From assembly GCA_037349105.1 (NCBI GenBank), contig JAYJMM010000070.1, positions 806,001 through 870,000 on the forward strand: a stretch of 64,000 bases of DNA, given 5' to 3'. The stretch is from Limnomonas spitsbergensis. Taxonomy: Eukaryota; Chlorophyta; Chlorophyceae; Chlamydomonadales. The notes under the pieces are model-generated. The model made no database searches. It was given only the letters and a program-made list of their open reading frames with translations, and was not told the origin of the DNA. Both the position numbers and the translations under genes were made by a program. Of this stretch, positions 45,908 through 56,256 are shown piece by piece (position 1 is the first letter of the stretch; the number at the start of each line of letters is the position of its first letter).

Positions 45908-48900
45908 ATGAAAAGAATGCCATGCTTGATTCTGTATGTTGCCATACTGCTGCTGCTCGCCGGTCATCTGGTCCAAGCGGACAGCGTCGTTAGCGATATC
46001 GAGGCAGCTTTCCTACGACTCGACAACGAGTACATGCGAGACATCGAGGAGCTTGTCGGTAAGATTGCGCCTGTGCACGCATCTATAATAATGTTCAGTA
46101 TTGCTGGGCGCATGGCACGAATGACGTGACGCGCCAATGGCGTCATTTATGGATAGATGCCCACCTCACATGCCGAAAAAGAACTTACATACAATTGCAT
46201 GAAAGTCTAGGACATGCAGACAATGCATTGACGGCAATCCTGTCGTCTGTGAATCTCGACTAGCGGACGGGTTGGCCCGCATCAGCAGCAGTGGACCCGC
46301 CACGTCAGAGCAACCTTTCCTGCCGAAGAAATCAAATAAACTGAAAAAATAACACATTTCAGTAAAGAGGGATGCAACCAGAGCCTATCTTTAGGCTTAA
46401 GCTGCCTCTTGTCCAACCTATTTCCCCCCCCGTCCCTTCCTGGCCAGGCATCCCCAGCATCAGCGCTCTGCCAAATCACCAACCAGACATCATGCGGGCG
46501 GCGCAATGGCTTGTTGACAGACTGCAGCGCGCAGGCATGGAGGTGCCCTGCTTCACAAGCATGCTGCCATGCAAGGAGGGACTGTGCAGTGCATCAAAGC
46601 CATGCTGTCATGCATGGCTCATCCACCGTGCACGTATGTGCCATGCATCTCCTTGCCATGCTCATGGTTGTCATGGACCTACTTTCCATGTTAGCATGCA
46701 TCTTCTCGACAGGCTGTCATGCACCTCCTGGCTGTGTTGTCATGTACCTTCTTGCCCTGTCCATGCTTATCATGCAGCCACTTGCCATGCATCTGCTTGC
46801 CATGTTCCCATGCAAGCACCTCCGCAACCCCTGACCTTGCCACCCTATCACCCCTGAGCTTAGAATGTCAAGGTGTATGGAACGGAGGGACCCCACCCTG
46901 TGGTCTACGGTGACTGGCTGAAAGCCGGATCTGGCAAGCCCACCGCTCTCATCTATGGGCACTACGATGTACAGGTAGGCACTCCGATGTACAGGTTTTA
47001 TCTACCTCCCTGTCATGTCTGTCATCTGAATGCATGCCAGTACCAATTATTACGCAATCATCGCTAAATAGCCCCGGCCTGCTCCGCCCCGTCCCGCTCC
47101 ACGCCTCTCCGCCCCCCCTCGCACATGCACTGGTGCTCCTTCTAGCCAGTGGACCCTCTTGATGAGTGGGAGAGCCCGCCCTTCAACATGACGGTGCGGG
47201 ACGGCTACATGTACGGCCGCGGAGTGGATGACGACAAAGGAGGCGTGCTCATGGCTATACAGGTGGGGCGCTATGATGGCAAAAGGCTCTCAGTATGATG
47301 CGCCATACAGTGCCTACCTTCAGGTTATCCAATCAATAGCAGACTCATGGTAATGTAGTACTACTGGAAGGGCCGATTTATGGCCTCTTTTAGGCTTCAC
47401 GTGTTTTCGATATGTGTGATTGTTGTGTTTCAGTGATTACGGCTGCTCATGGGCTGCATGCCTGCGTGGCGCCCAGGACTGGCTTTCGTTGTCACTTGGC
47501 TGTTGCTTCACAAGGCTGCTGCTCAGGGTTTAGGGTTCAGGAGGGTTCATTCCACGATGAGTGTGCTGGGTTAAAACTGGAAGGATCAGTGAGAAGGGTC
47601 TAGGGTCAAGAGATCGGCAATTGTCCTGTTCAATGAAGCACAATACAGCACAGTACGGGGCACAGTACAGCACAGTACGGGGCACAATATAGCACAGCAT
47701 GGGGCACAATACAGCACAGCACGGGGCACAAAACAGCCCAGCACGGGGCACAATACAGCACAGCACGGGGCACAATACAGCACAGTACGGGGCACAATAC
47801 AGCACAGCACGGGGCACAATACAGCACAGCACGGGGCACAATACAGCACAGCATGGGGCACAAAACAGCCCAGTACGGGGCACAATACAGCACAGCACGG
47901 GGCACAATACAGCACAGTACGGGGCACAGTACAGCACAGTACGGGGCACAATACAGCACAGTACGGGGCACAATGCAGCACAGTACGGGGCACAATACAG
48001 CACAGTACGGGGCACAATACAGCACAGCACGGGGCACAATACAGCACAGCACGGGGCACAATACAGCACAGTACGGGGCACAATACAGCACAGTACGGGG
48101 CACAATACAGCACAGTACGGGGCACAATACAGCACAGCACGGGGCACAATACAGCACAGCACGGGGCACAATACAGCACAGCACGGGGCACAATACAGCA
48201 CAGCACGGGGCACAATACAGCACAGCACGGGGCACAATACAGCACAGTACGGGGCACAATACAGCACAGCACGGGGCACAATACAGCACAGCACGGGGCA
48301 CAATACAGCACAGCATGGGGCACAAAACAGCCCAGTACGGGGCACAATACAGCACAGCACGGGGCACAATACAGCACAGTACGGGGCACAGTACAGCACA
48401 GTACGGGGCACAATACAGCACAGTACGGGGCACAATGCAGCACAGTACGGGGCACAATACAGCACAGTACGGGGCACAATACAGCACAGCACGGGGCACA
48501 ATACAGCACAGCACGGGGCACAATACAGCACAGTACGGGGCACAATACAGCACAGTACAGGGCACAATACAGCACAGTATGGGGCACAATACAGCACAGC
48601 ACGGGGCACAATACAGCACAGTACGGGGCACAATACAGCACAGTACGGGGCACAATGCAGCACAGTACGGGGCACAATACAGCACAGTACGGGGCACAAT
48701 GCAGCACAGCACGGGGCACAGTACAGCATAGTACGGGGCACAATGCAGCACAGTACGGGGCACAACGCAGCACAGTACGGGGCACAATGCAGCACAGTAC
48801 GGGGCACAACGCAGCTCAGTACAGGGCACAATACAGCACAGTACGGGGCACAATACAGCACAGTACGGGTCACAATACAGCCCAGCACGGGGCACAATAC

Positions 48901-51900
48901 AGCCCAGCACGGGGCACAATACAGCACAGTACGGGGCACAAAACAGCACAGCACGGGGCACAATACAGCACAGTACGGGGCACAATGCAGCACAGTACGG
49001 GGCACAATACAGCACAGTTCGGGGCACAATACAGCACAGTACGGGGCACAATACAGCACAGTACGGGGCACAATACAGCACAGTACGGGGCACAATGCAG
49101 CACAGCACGGGGCACAATACAGCACAGTACGGGGCACAATACAGCACAGCACGGGGCACAATACAGCACAGTACGGGGCACAATACAGCACAGCACGGGG
49201 CACAATACAGCACAGCACGGGGCACAATACAGCACAGCACGGGGCACAATACAGCACAGCACGGGGCACAATACAGCACAGTACGGGGCACAATACAGCA
49301 CAGTACGGGGCACAATACAGCACAGTACGGGGCACAATGCAGCACAACACGGGGCACAATACAGCACAGTACGGGGCACAATACAGCACAGTACGGGGCA
49401 CAATGCAGCACAGTACGGGGCACAATGCAGCACAGTACGGGGCACAATACAGCACAGCACGGGGCACAATGCAGCACAGCACGGGGCACAATGCAGCTCA
49501 GCTCCAGCGGGATTGGATTATACCAACAATGCTGTCAATAATGCAGAATGTGGCACAGGTTTAGCCGGATTGTGCTACCATGGTCCTTTGGTCCAGGCGA
49601 CAAGGCAGGCAGGATATGTGGCTTTACCGCCAATGGGGCGCATCTGGTACGTGGGGCACTGAAGGGCATCGCAAAGGCGCTTCATAACTGCACAATTGTA
49701 TAAATGCACAGCTGCATACCTTTACCTTTATAACTACATAGCTTCATAATTGCATACCTTTCTAATAGCAAAACTACAAACCGGTAGCGCCTTCAGAATT
49801 CCATGTCTTCTATACTCCCATTATCTGTAGAAGCACGTGACCCTTCCCTGGCTGCGTTATCCAACAGGCCGTGGAGGCACTGGTGAAATCTGGAGAAGGA
49901 GGCGAGGGTGCCAGCGGGGGCGCGACAGGCCTCCCGCTGAACATTAAGTTCATGCTTGAAGGGCAGGTGGGCGAGGGGCCACTGGTGCAGCCTCTGTTGA
50001 TACATCTTAGCAGCCATTTTGGAGTGCAGCCCTTGGGTCATAAAATGCGCATTACTCTTCGCCTCCATCAGCTGAAATCTGATAAGCAATGGGGGGGGTA
50101 AGAGCTGACGGTAGGCCATGATGCCGCTGAGTGGTAGTTGGAGCACTCAGCGGCATAGTGCTAATGAACTTGTCCAGCCCCCCTGGGTCGCCTCATCCAT
50201 GCAGGAGGAGGTGATGAGTCCGCAGTAGGCTATAGCTGATTGTAGCTGAGGCACTTTGCATTGTAGCTGAACTGTTATTGAAATGTCTGAGCACCTAGAG
50301 GGAGGTGATGAGCCCTGATGTGGGTGACATCCTCACAGCAGCAGGCCCTGATATAGCTGAATTGTAGTTAAATTGTAGCTGGATTGTTTTTGAATTGTAG
50401 CTGAAGTGTTGCTGCATTGTAGCTGCATTACCTGTGAGCATAGAAGTAGGCGATGAGCTTTAACGTAGCAGCTTTCATGAGGCAGCAGTATGCCGTGATG
50501 TAGCTGAATTATGAGGCAGCAGTATGCCGTGATGTAGCTGAATTATGAGGCAGCAGTATGCCGTGATGTAGCTGAATCATGAGGCAGCAGTATGCCGTGA
50601 TGTAGCTGAATCATGAGGCAGCAGTGAGCCGTGATGTAGCTGAATCATGAGGCAGCAGTATGCCGTGATGTAGCTGAATCATGAGGCAGCAGTGAGCCGT
50701 GATGTAGCTGAATCATGAGGCAGCAGTATGCCGTGATGTACCTGAATCATGAGGCAGCAGTATGCCGTGATGTAGCTGAATCATGAGGCAGCAGTATGCC
50801 GTGATGTAGCTGAATCATGAGGCAGCAGTATGCCGTGATGTAGCTGAATCATGAGGCAGCAGTATGCCGTGATGTAGCTGAATCATGAGGCAGCAGTATG
50901 CCGTGATGTAGCTGAATCATGAGGCAGCAGTATGCCGTGATGTAGCTGAATCATGAGGCAGCAGTATGCCGTGATGTACCTGAATCATGGCTGAACCATG
51001 GATGAACTGAAGCTGTACTCTCCTGTTCATGTGCCCAGGAGGAGGTGATGAGCCCCGACGTGGCGGCCTTCATGAGCCAGCACCGCACGATGCTGGCGGC
51101 AGACTTCTGTTTGTCAGCGGATGGGCGGCAGGTGTCTGACAAGCTGGGCGGTGTGCTGACAGGGATCAGGTGGGCACCGGGTGTGTGCTTGCAGGCATGG
51201 GTTATAAGTATGAAATCATTTCGTTCATACTGCATGAATGGCTATCTTCAAGTAGTTGCATTGACTGTCTGCTAGGGGTCCATGTCTGACTGTATAGGGA
51301 CATAATGGGGCATGTTTGGTTTTGAGTGCAGGCAGCATCTGGGAGCAGCATGCGTGGGGGCTGCATGCATGGGGGCAGCATGCATGGGGGCAGCATGCAT
51401 GGGGGCAGCATGCATGGCGGCAGCATGCGTGAGGGCATCATGCATGGGGGCATCACACATGGGGGCATCACGCATGGGGGCATACTTTTGTGAGTTTGTA
51501 TGCGGTCTCATGAGGGGACCATGCATGGGGGCATGTAGGACTACATGCTTGGGGATATTGGAAACCACAAACATGGGGGAGCAAGCGGATGGCTTTTGTA
51601 CGTCTGAGTCCGCACAGTATGAAGCAGATTGGACTTCTCCAGGGTCAGATGAAGTGCAAGCTAAAAATAACTGCTTTTGTTAGCCTGCTTCTATTGGGCT
51701 AGGCAAGGTGATAGAGCTTAGAGATTTTTTCTTTGGTGGTCTGGTCTTGACACACACCTCCAATCTATACATCCAAAGCCCTGGAAAAGTTATCATGGGT
51801 TGCCCCAGGTGTTCACCGCTGAGCCTTAACAACCCAGTACTGTTTGCAGGGGCATCTCCAGTATGCAGGTTGAGGTTACGACAGCCGCCACCGACATGCA

Positions 51901-54900
51901 CAGCGGCATCCTAGGTGGAAGTGTGTCCAACTCCAACCATGTGAGTACAGAGGGTGAGGGCAGGGCATGAGGTTCAGGGGGTGAGGGCAGGGCGTGGGGG
52001 TCAGGGGGTGAGGGCAGGGGGTGAGGCCAGAAGGTGAGGCCAGGGGGTGAGGCCAGGGGTGAGGGCAGGGCATGGGGTTCAGGGGGTGAGGGCAGGGCGT
52101 GAGGGTCAGGGGGTGAGGGCAGGGGGTGAGGCCAGAAGGTGAGGCCAGGGGGTGAGGCCAGGGGTGAGGTCAGGGCATGGGGGTCAGGGGGTGAGGCCAG
52201 GGGATGAAGGCAGGGCATGGGGGTCAGGGGGTGAGGCCAGGGGGTGAGGCCAGGGGGTGAGGCCAGAAGGTGAGGCCAGGGGTGAGGCCAGGGGTGAGGG
52301 CAGGGAGGTGAGGACAGGGGGTGAGGGCAAGGGGTGAGGGCAGGGGGTGAGGTCAGGGGGTGAGGACAGGGGGTGAGGACAGGGGGTGAGGACAGGGGTG
52401 AGGACAGCGGGTGAGGACAGGGGGTAAGGACAGGGGGTGAGGACAGGGGGTGAGGACAGGGGGTGAGGACAGAGGGTGAGGACAGGGGGTGAGGACAGGG
52501 GGTGAGGGCAGGGGGTGAGGACAGGGGATGAGGGCAGGGGGTGAGGGCAGGGGGTGAGGACAGGGGGTGAGGACAGGGGGTGAGGACAGGGGGTGAGGCC
52601 AGGGGGTGAGGACAGGGGGTGAGGACAGGGGGTGAGGACAGGGGGTGAGGACAGGGGGTGAGGACAGGGGGTGAGGGCAGGGGGTAAGGGCAGGGGGTGA
52701 GGGCAGGGGGTGAGGACAGGGGATGAGGGCAGGGGGTGAGGGCAGGGGGTGAGGACAGGGGTGAGGACAGGGGGTGAGGACAGGGGGTGAGGACAGGGGG
52801 TGAGGACAGGGGGTGAGGCCAGGGGGTGTGCACTTGCATATGTTTGGATCATGGTTGAGATGTCCTCGGAGCTGCCAGAATCCTGGCCTGGCCCAGGTAC
52901 AGGGCTGGACCCTAACCAAGCACAGGACTGGATCCTGACCAAGCACAGGGCTGGACCCTGACCAAGCACAGGACTGGACCCTGACCAAGCACAGGGCTGG
53001 ACCCTGACCAGGCACAGGGCTGGACCCTGACCAGGCACAGGGCTGGACCCTGACCAGGCACATGGCTGGACCCTAACCAAGCACAGGGCTGGTCCCTGAC
53101 CCGGCACAGGGCTGGTCCCTGACCCGGCACAGGGCTGGACCCTGACCAGGCACAGGGCTGGACCCTGACCAGGCACATGGCTGGACCCTGGCCAAGCAAA
53201 GGGCTGGACCCTGACCAGGCACAGGGCTGGACCCTGACCAGGCACAGGGCTGGACCCTGACCAAGCGCAGGGCTGGACCCTGACCAGGCACAGGGCTGGA
53301 CCCTGACCAGGCACATGGCTGGACCCTGACCAGGCAGAGGGCTGGACCCTGACCAGGCAGAGTTCTGGACCCTGACCAGGCACATGGCTGGACCCTGACC
53401 AAGCACAGGGCTGGACCCTGACCAGGCACAGGGCTGGACCCTGACCAGGCACAGGGCTGGACCCTGACCAGGCATAGGGCTGGACCCTGACCAGGCACAG
53501 GGCTGGACCCTGACCAAGCACAGGGCTGGACCCTGACCAGACACAGGGCTATACCCCTGACCAAGCATAGGGCTGGACAGGGCTGGGTCCATGCCCAGCT
53601 TGCATGGCCATATCCTGAGACATATCGCGGAATGGGACTTTCAGCCTAGGTAGCTTGGGCAAGGAATGTCATCTTATGATCCCTCGCTAGTTCAGCGGAC
53701 GCACGACCTCGCCATGGTAGGTGTGAGCACCTACCTGAGAAGTGTAAATGCTGGGTTGTCACTCAAGCGATCTAGCGGTGCTGTCTGGTGTGACCCATGA
53801 CTATAATGTGTGTGATGTTTGACCCTTCGTGTGTGACCCATGGCATAAGGTGTGATGTGTGACACACCATGCATAAAGCACTGTGTGTAATGTGTGACCC
53901 ATCATGCGTCAAGCATCGTGTGATGTGTGACCCATCATGTGTGACCCCCCCTGAACAGGTGCTGACTCAGCTTCTGGCTGGCCTACATGACCCAGTCACC
54001 GGCCGCATCAATGTCGAGGGCTTCTATGATGTGGGTTGGGGATGCTGGTGTTTCAGATGCAAAACAGTTTGTGATGATGAGTTGTCAGATCCAAAAGTTT
54101 GTGTCACTAGCGTTTCAGATGCAGAAGTTTACCGTGAACAGTTTTTGATGAGGGCGTTGATGTTCTGTTTACTAAAAGAGGTTTATTGCCATGCGGTGCA
54201 GACATCGAAGCTGATTTGTAACAAATGTGATTTGTTACTAGATCCTGCAGAAGGTCTGGACCATCCGCACCCTCCTACCCTCTCCTCCACTGTCCACACT
54301 TCAACCACCTGACAGGACGTGGAAGAGATGTCTGCTGAGGATGTGGCTGATGTGGCGGCCTATGTTTACGATGAGGAACAGGAAGCGTCACAGCTTGGTG
54401 TGCTGGCCTTCCATGGGGAACAAGGTTTCGGCACCCTTGAAAGGAGGTGCGAGCGGGATGCATGCGGGGTGGCTGGAGGTGAAGGCTTGGAGAACCACCA
54501 CAAACGCTGCTCTACAATTTCGGCCTGTTCAAATGTGCACCCCCCTATGTACTGCCAAACCCCACCCCCTACAACGCAAGCTCTACCGTATTCTGAAAGC
54601 TAGGCGATACAAAACATAAACTAGGTCTGTGCTAATGTACTACCAGATCCCGTCTGTGCTAATGTACTACCAGATCCCGTCCCCCCCATATTCACAATCT
54701 GCTCTATCATCTTAGCATAACGGGATTTCAAACTGTCTCTTTCTCCATCTCAATCAATCATGCAAAATCATAAAAATGTCTCCCCTGCTTGATCTGTAGG
54801 TGGCATCGCCCCACCCTCGAGGTTGTGGGTATGCAGGGAGGCTTCACAGGCAGCGGCATCAAGACGGTGGTGCCCCGCTCAGCCTTCGCCAAGCTGTCCT

Positions 54901-56256
54901 GTAGGCTAGTGCCCGGGCAGCTGCCTCTGGCTGTCTTTGAACAGGTGGGCCATTGTCAAGCTGTACTACCGGCGGGTGCCCGGACAGCTGCTTCTGGCCG
55001 TCTTTGAAAAGGTGGGCCTTGTCAAGCTGTACTGCGGGCTGGTGCCCGGGTGGCTGCATCTGGCCATTGTTGAAAAGGTGGGTGCTCCTGATCCTACGGA
55101 GGGTGTCAAACTTGGTATGATACCTGCGAGACCTGGCGTAACGCCCCGACGTGGAAACAGGAACCTTTGAATTTGTTGAGGCGAAGTTTATCAAAAAGTG
55201 CCTTGAGTGCTGACCCTGACGGTCTGACCTCACATCCCGTCATTCAGACGCTTGTCCACCCAAGTGAGTCTGAAATCCTAGACGCAAAAGCTCCTGGATG
55301 GATCCGCTTTGTAATTAGCCATGATTGGCAAATCTCTCCGATATAGATCTCCGATCCTGCCCCGTGGTGTGCAGATGGAGGCGTATGTCATAGATCTCTC
55401 TGATCTAGATCTCCCTGACCCTGCCCGGTGTGTGTAGGTGAAGACTCATATCATGAGCCATGCTCCTAGCCATGCCAACGTGACCGTGACGCGGCTTGGA
55501 GGCGGTGCGGTGGCCTGGTCCTCTCCCCGTAGTACGCCGGGGAACCGGGCAGCGGCCAGGGTCGCGGAGCAGATCATGGGCGTACCTGCCCTGTGGCATC
55601 GGTGAGCCAGGGCTCAGTAGGAACCTGAGTTAGCTCATTATCAGGTGAATATATAACCAGGCTTGAAGCATGGTAAGATGAGAGACCACACATCTTTTAC
55701 ATGTGCGTGAGCATTGTTTGATAGGAAAGTACCAGTGTGCATGATTGTATGAAAAAAATAAGCAGTAAGAAAACAAGATGGGAGCCTGAGGCATCATTTT
55801 TGTTTCACAAAGGCCTGCTTGTTTATTCAGGATGCTGCACCGGTAACTGGACAGGCTGTGCATACAAAAGCCATGGCAGCCACTTGGCCAGGACATTTAG
55901 ACTCGGGGGCCACGGCCTTCACATCCTTTTCACTCTCCTGTCCATCGATAAATGCCCTGACGACCCGCCGCCTGCTTGCATGTCTGAACCGCAGAGACGG
56001 CGGTACGATCCCTGCCCTTTCGCAGCTTCAGGCGGTCCTAGGCATGCCCACCACAGTGTTTGGGTGGGGCCTGGGCGAGAGGATCCACGCGCCTAACGAG
56101 CGCCTCAAGCTGGAGATGTACAGCAAGGGAAGGCGTGCCTGGGCGCGGCTGCTGCTGCTGCTGGGGGAGGGCGAGGCGGGAGGTGCGGCTGATGGAGGTC
56201 CGGCCGCTGCTGAGGCTGTGGCTGAGGCTTCAGAGGCTGGTCACGATGAGTTGTAG
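45908..56256 (+). CDS. M20-family metallodipeptidase (CNDP/DUG1-like) with signal peptide and C-terminal HDEL
   Basis: Di-zinc dipeptidase hydrolysing dipeptides, probably in the ER lumen. Exons 45908-46058, 46448-46542, 46864-46974, 47146-47262, 49868-49966, 51039-51169, 51850-51940, 53959-54030, 54316-54446, 54800-54944, 55438-55601, 55995-56256 join in phase to 522 residues. The N-terminal signal peptide contains [18 protein letters not shown]. Zinc and catalytic motifs: LIYGHYDVQ (His about 115), [10 protein letters not shown] (Asp about 148), LEGQEEV (glutamates about 189-193), [10 protein letters not shown] (His about 252), RDGGTIPAL and RIHAPNER (His about 467), in the family's usual order. 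The protein ends GHDEL, a standard ER-retrieval signal. Length fits the family (about 475-510) plus a signal peptide and an Ala/Gly tail. Introns are extraordinarily repeat-rich (separate entries). An ORF running upstream of 55995 is intron; the phase favours the acceptor at 55994. Confidence 0.9.
46543..46820 (+). repeat. Irregular CATGC-rich repeats in dipeptidase intron 2
   Basis: Loose units such as TGCCATGCATCTGCTTGCCA and GTCATGCACCTCCTGG recur about ten times. The donor reads GGCATGGAG/GTGCCCTGCTTC, and CATG/GCCCTGC/CTTC words of that junction recur in the units, but the relation is less clear than in other introns. Confidence 0.55.
47636..49500. repeat. 22-bp minisatellite, about 85 copies, in dipeptidase intron 4
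   Basis: The unit is CACAATACAGCACAGTACGG plus GG. Variants are T/C in GTACGG or GCACGG, CACAATGCAG, CACAAAACAGCCC. No unit holds a stop in any frame, so all six frames are open over most of 1.86 kb, giving spurious ORFs up to 653 codons. A higher-order duplication of 462 bases (21 units) is visible: the variant run GCATGGGGCACAAAACAGCC occurs at 47,851 and 48,313 with the same flanking variants. It lies wholly within intron 47263-49867. Confidence 0.95.
50199..50474 (+). repeat. Decoy copies of the dipeptidase exon 6 acceptor and exon start
   Basis: The real junction is GTGCCCAG then GAGGAGGTGATGAGCCCCGA (51039). Copies read GCAGGAGGAGGTGATGAGTC (about 50,201), AGAGGGAGGTGATGAGCCCT (about 50,298) and GAAGTAGGCGATGAGCTTTA (about 50,443). 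The last continues into GTAGCAGCTTTCATGAGG, matching the exon's GTGGCGGCCTTCATGAGC. Confidence 0.8.
50475..50988 (+). repeat. 34-bp minisatellite, about 15 copies, resembling the dipeptidase exon 6 start
   Basis: The unit is TCATGAGGCAGCAGTATGCC plus GTGATGTAGCTGAA. The downstream exon at 51,070 reads TTCATGAGCCAGCACCGCAC then GATGCTGGCGG, so the unit is an amplified relative of exon bases about 31-62. Copies are very uniform, implying recent expansion. The array runs straight on from the decoy copy at 50,443. Confidence 0.9.
51335..51482 (+). repeat. 15-bp minisatellite, about 9 copies, in dipeptidase intron 6
   Basis: The unit is GGGGGCAGCATGCAT. The array opens with TGCAGGCAGCATCTGGGAGC, which resembles the next acceptor and exon start TTTGCAGGGGCATCTCCAGT at 51,843-51,862. 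Some later units change to GGGGGCATCA. Confidence 0.85.
51941..52828 (+). repeat. 13-bp minisatellite, about 68 copies, starting at a dipeptidase 5' splice site
   Basis: The exon ends AACCAT at 51940 and the intron opens GTGAGTACAGAGG, which is itself the first unit. The consensus of the array is GTGAGGACAGGGG with G/C/A variation at the seventh base (GAGGGCAGG, GAGGCCAGG). Nearly every unit therefore carries a GTGAG donor-like core. Larger blocks of about 115 bases are also duplicated near 51,955-52,170. ORFs of up to 445 codons on the minus strand here are artefacts. Confidence 0.95.
52905..53600 (+). repeat. 23-bp minisatellite, about 30 copies, in dipeptidase intron 7
   Basis: The unit is GGCTGGACCCTGACCAGGCA plus CAG, with an A or G at CCAAGCA/CCAGGCA. 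It follows the 13-bp array in the same intron. The next acceptor reads CCCTGAACAG then GTGCTGACTCAGCTTCTGGC and TGGCC; CCTGA-CAGG and GGCTGG are shared, so it may come from that acceptor, with lower confidence than for the other arrays. Confidence 0.9.
53760..53950 (+). repeat. GTGTGACCCATCATG repeats before the dipeptidase exon 8 acceptor
   Basis: About seven irregular copies of a GTGTGACCCATCATG-like unit, 20-35 bases apart, ending in GTGTGACCCCCCCTGAACAG at the acceptor. The last unit includes the pyrimidine tract. Confidence 0.65.
54888..55084 (+). repeat. Three tandem copies of the dipeptidase exon 10 end with its 5' splice site
   Basis: Copy 1 is the real exon end: CCAAGCTGTCCTGTAGGCTA, GTGCCCGGGCAGCTGCCTCT, CTTTGAACAG/GTGGGCC. 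Copy 2 (about 54,953-55,017) and copy 3 (about 55,021-55,084) repeat it with TCAAGCTGTACT, GTGCCCGG and TTTGAAAAG/GTGGG. The period is 65-70 bases. All three keep a GTGGG donor. Copies 2 and 3 are in frame with each other ([20 protein letters not shown]) but not with copy 1. Confidence 0.9.
55345..55445 (+). repeat. Duplicated acceptor and exon start before dipeptidase exon 11
   Basis: The real site GATCTCCCTGACCCTGCCCG ... GTGTAG/GTGAAGACTCATATCATGAG at 55,410-55,457 is preceded at 55,349-55,392 by GATCTCCGATCCTGCCCCGT ... GTGCAG/ATGGAGGCGTATGTCATAG. The decoy keeps both the pyrimidine context and an AG. Confidence 0.75.

Noticed and set aside
47530..49662. Very long ORFs on both strands (up to 653 codons, [18 protein letters not shown] or [20 protein letters not shown] periods)
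   Set aside because: They are translations of the 22-bp minisatellite, open in every frame, lying inside a dipeptidase intron. No start context, splice support or non-repeat coding sequence.
51826..53592. Long minus-strand ORFs with [13 protein letters not shown] and [18 protein letters not shown] periods
   Set aside because: Products of the 13-bp and 23-bp arrays in an intron of the plus-strand gene.
47636..53600. CRISPR array
   Set aside because: Direct repeats are contiguous with no unique spacers, and the DNA is eukaryotic nuclear sequence.
55737..55994. Extension of the last dipeptidase exon upstream of 55995
   Set aside because: Entering at the earlier acceptor (about 55,830) from the preceding exon's phase gives an immediate stop, and the residues do not match the M20 family; the acceptor at 55994 restores RDGGTIP.
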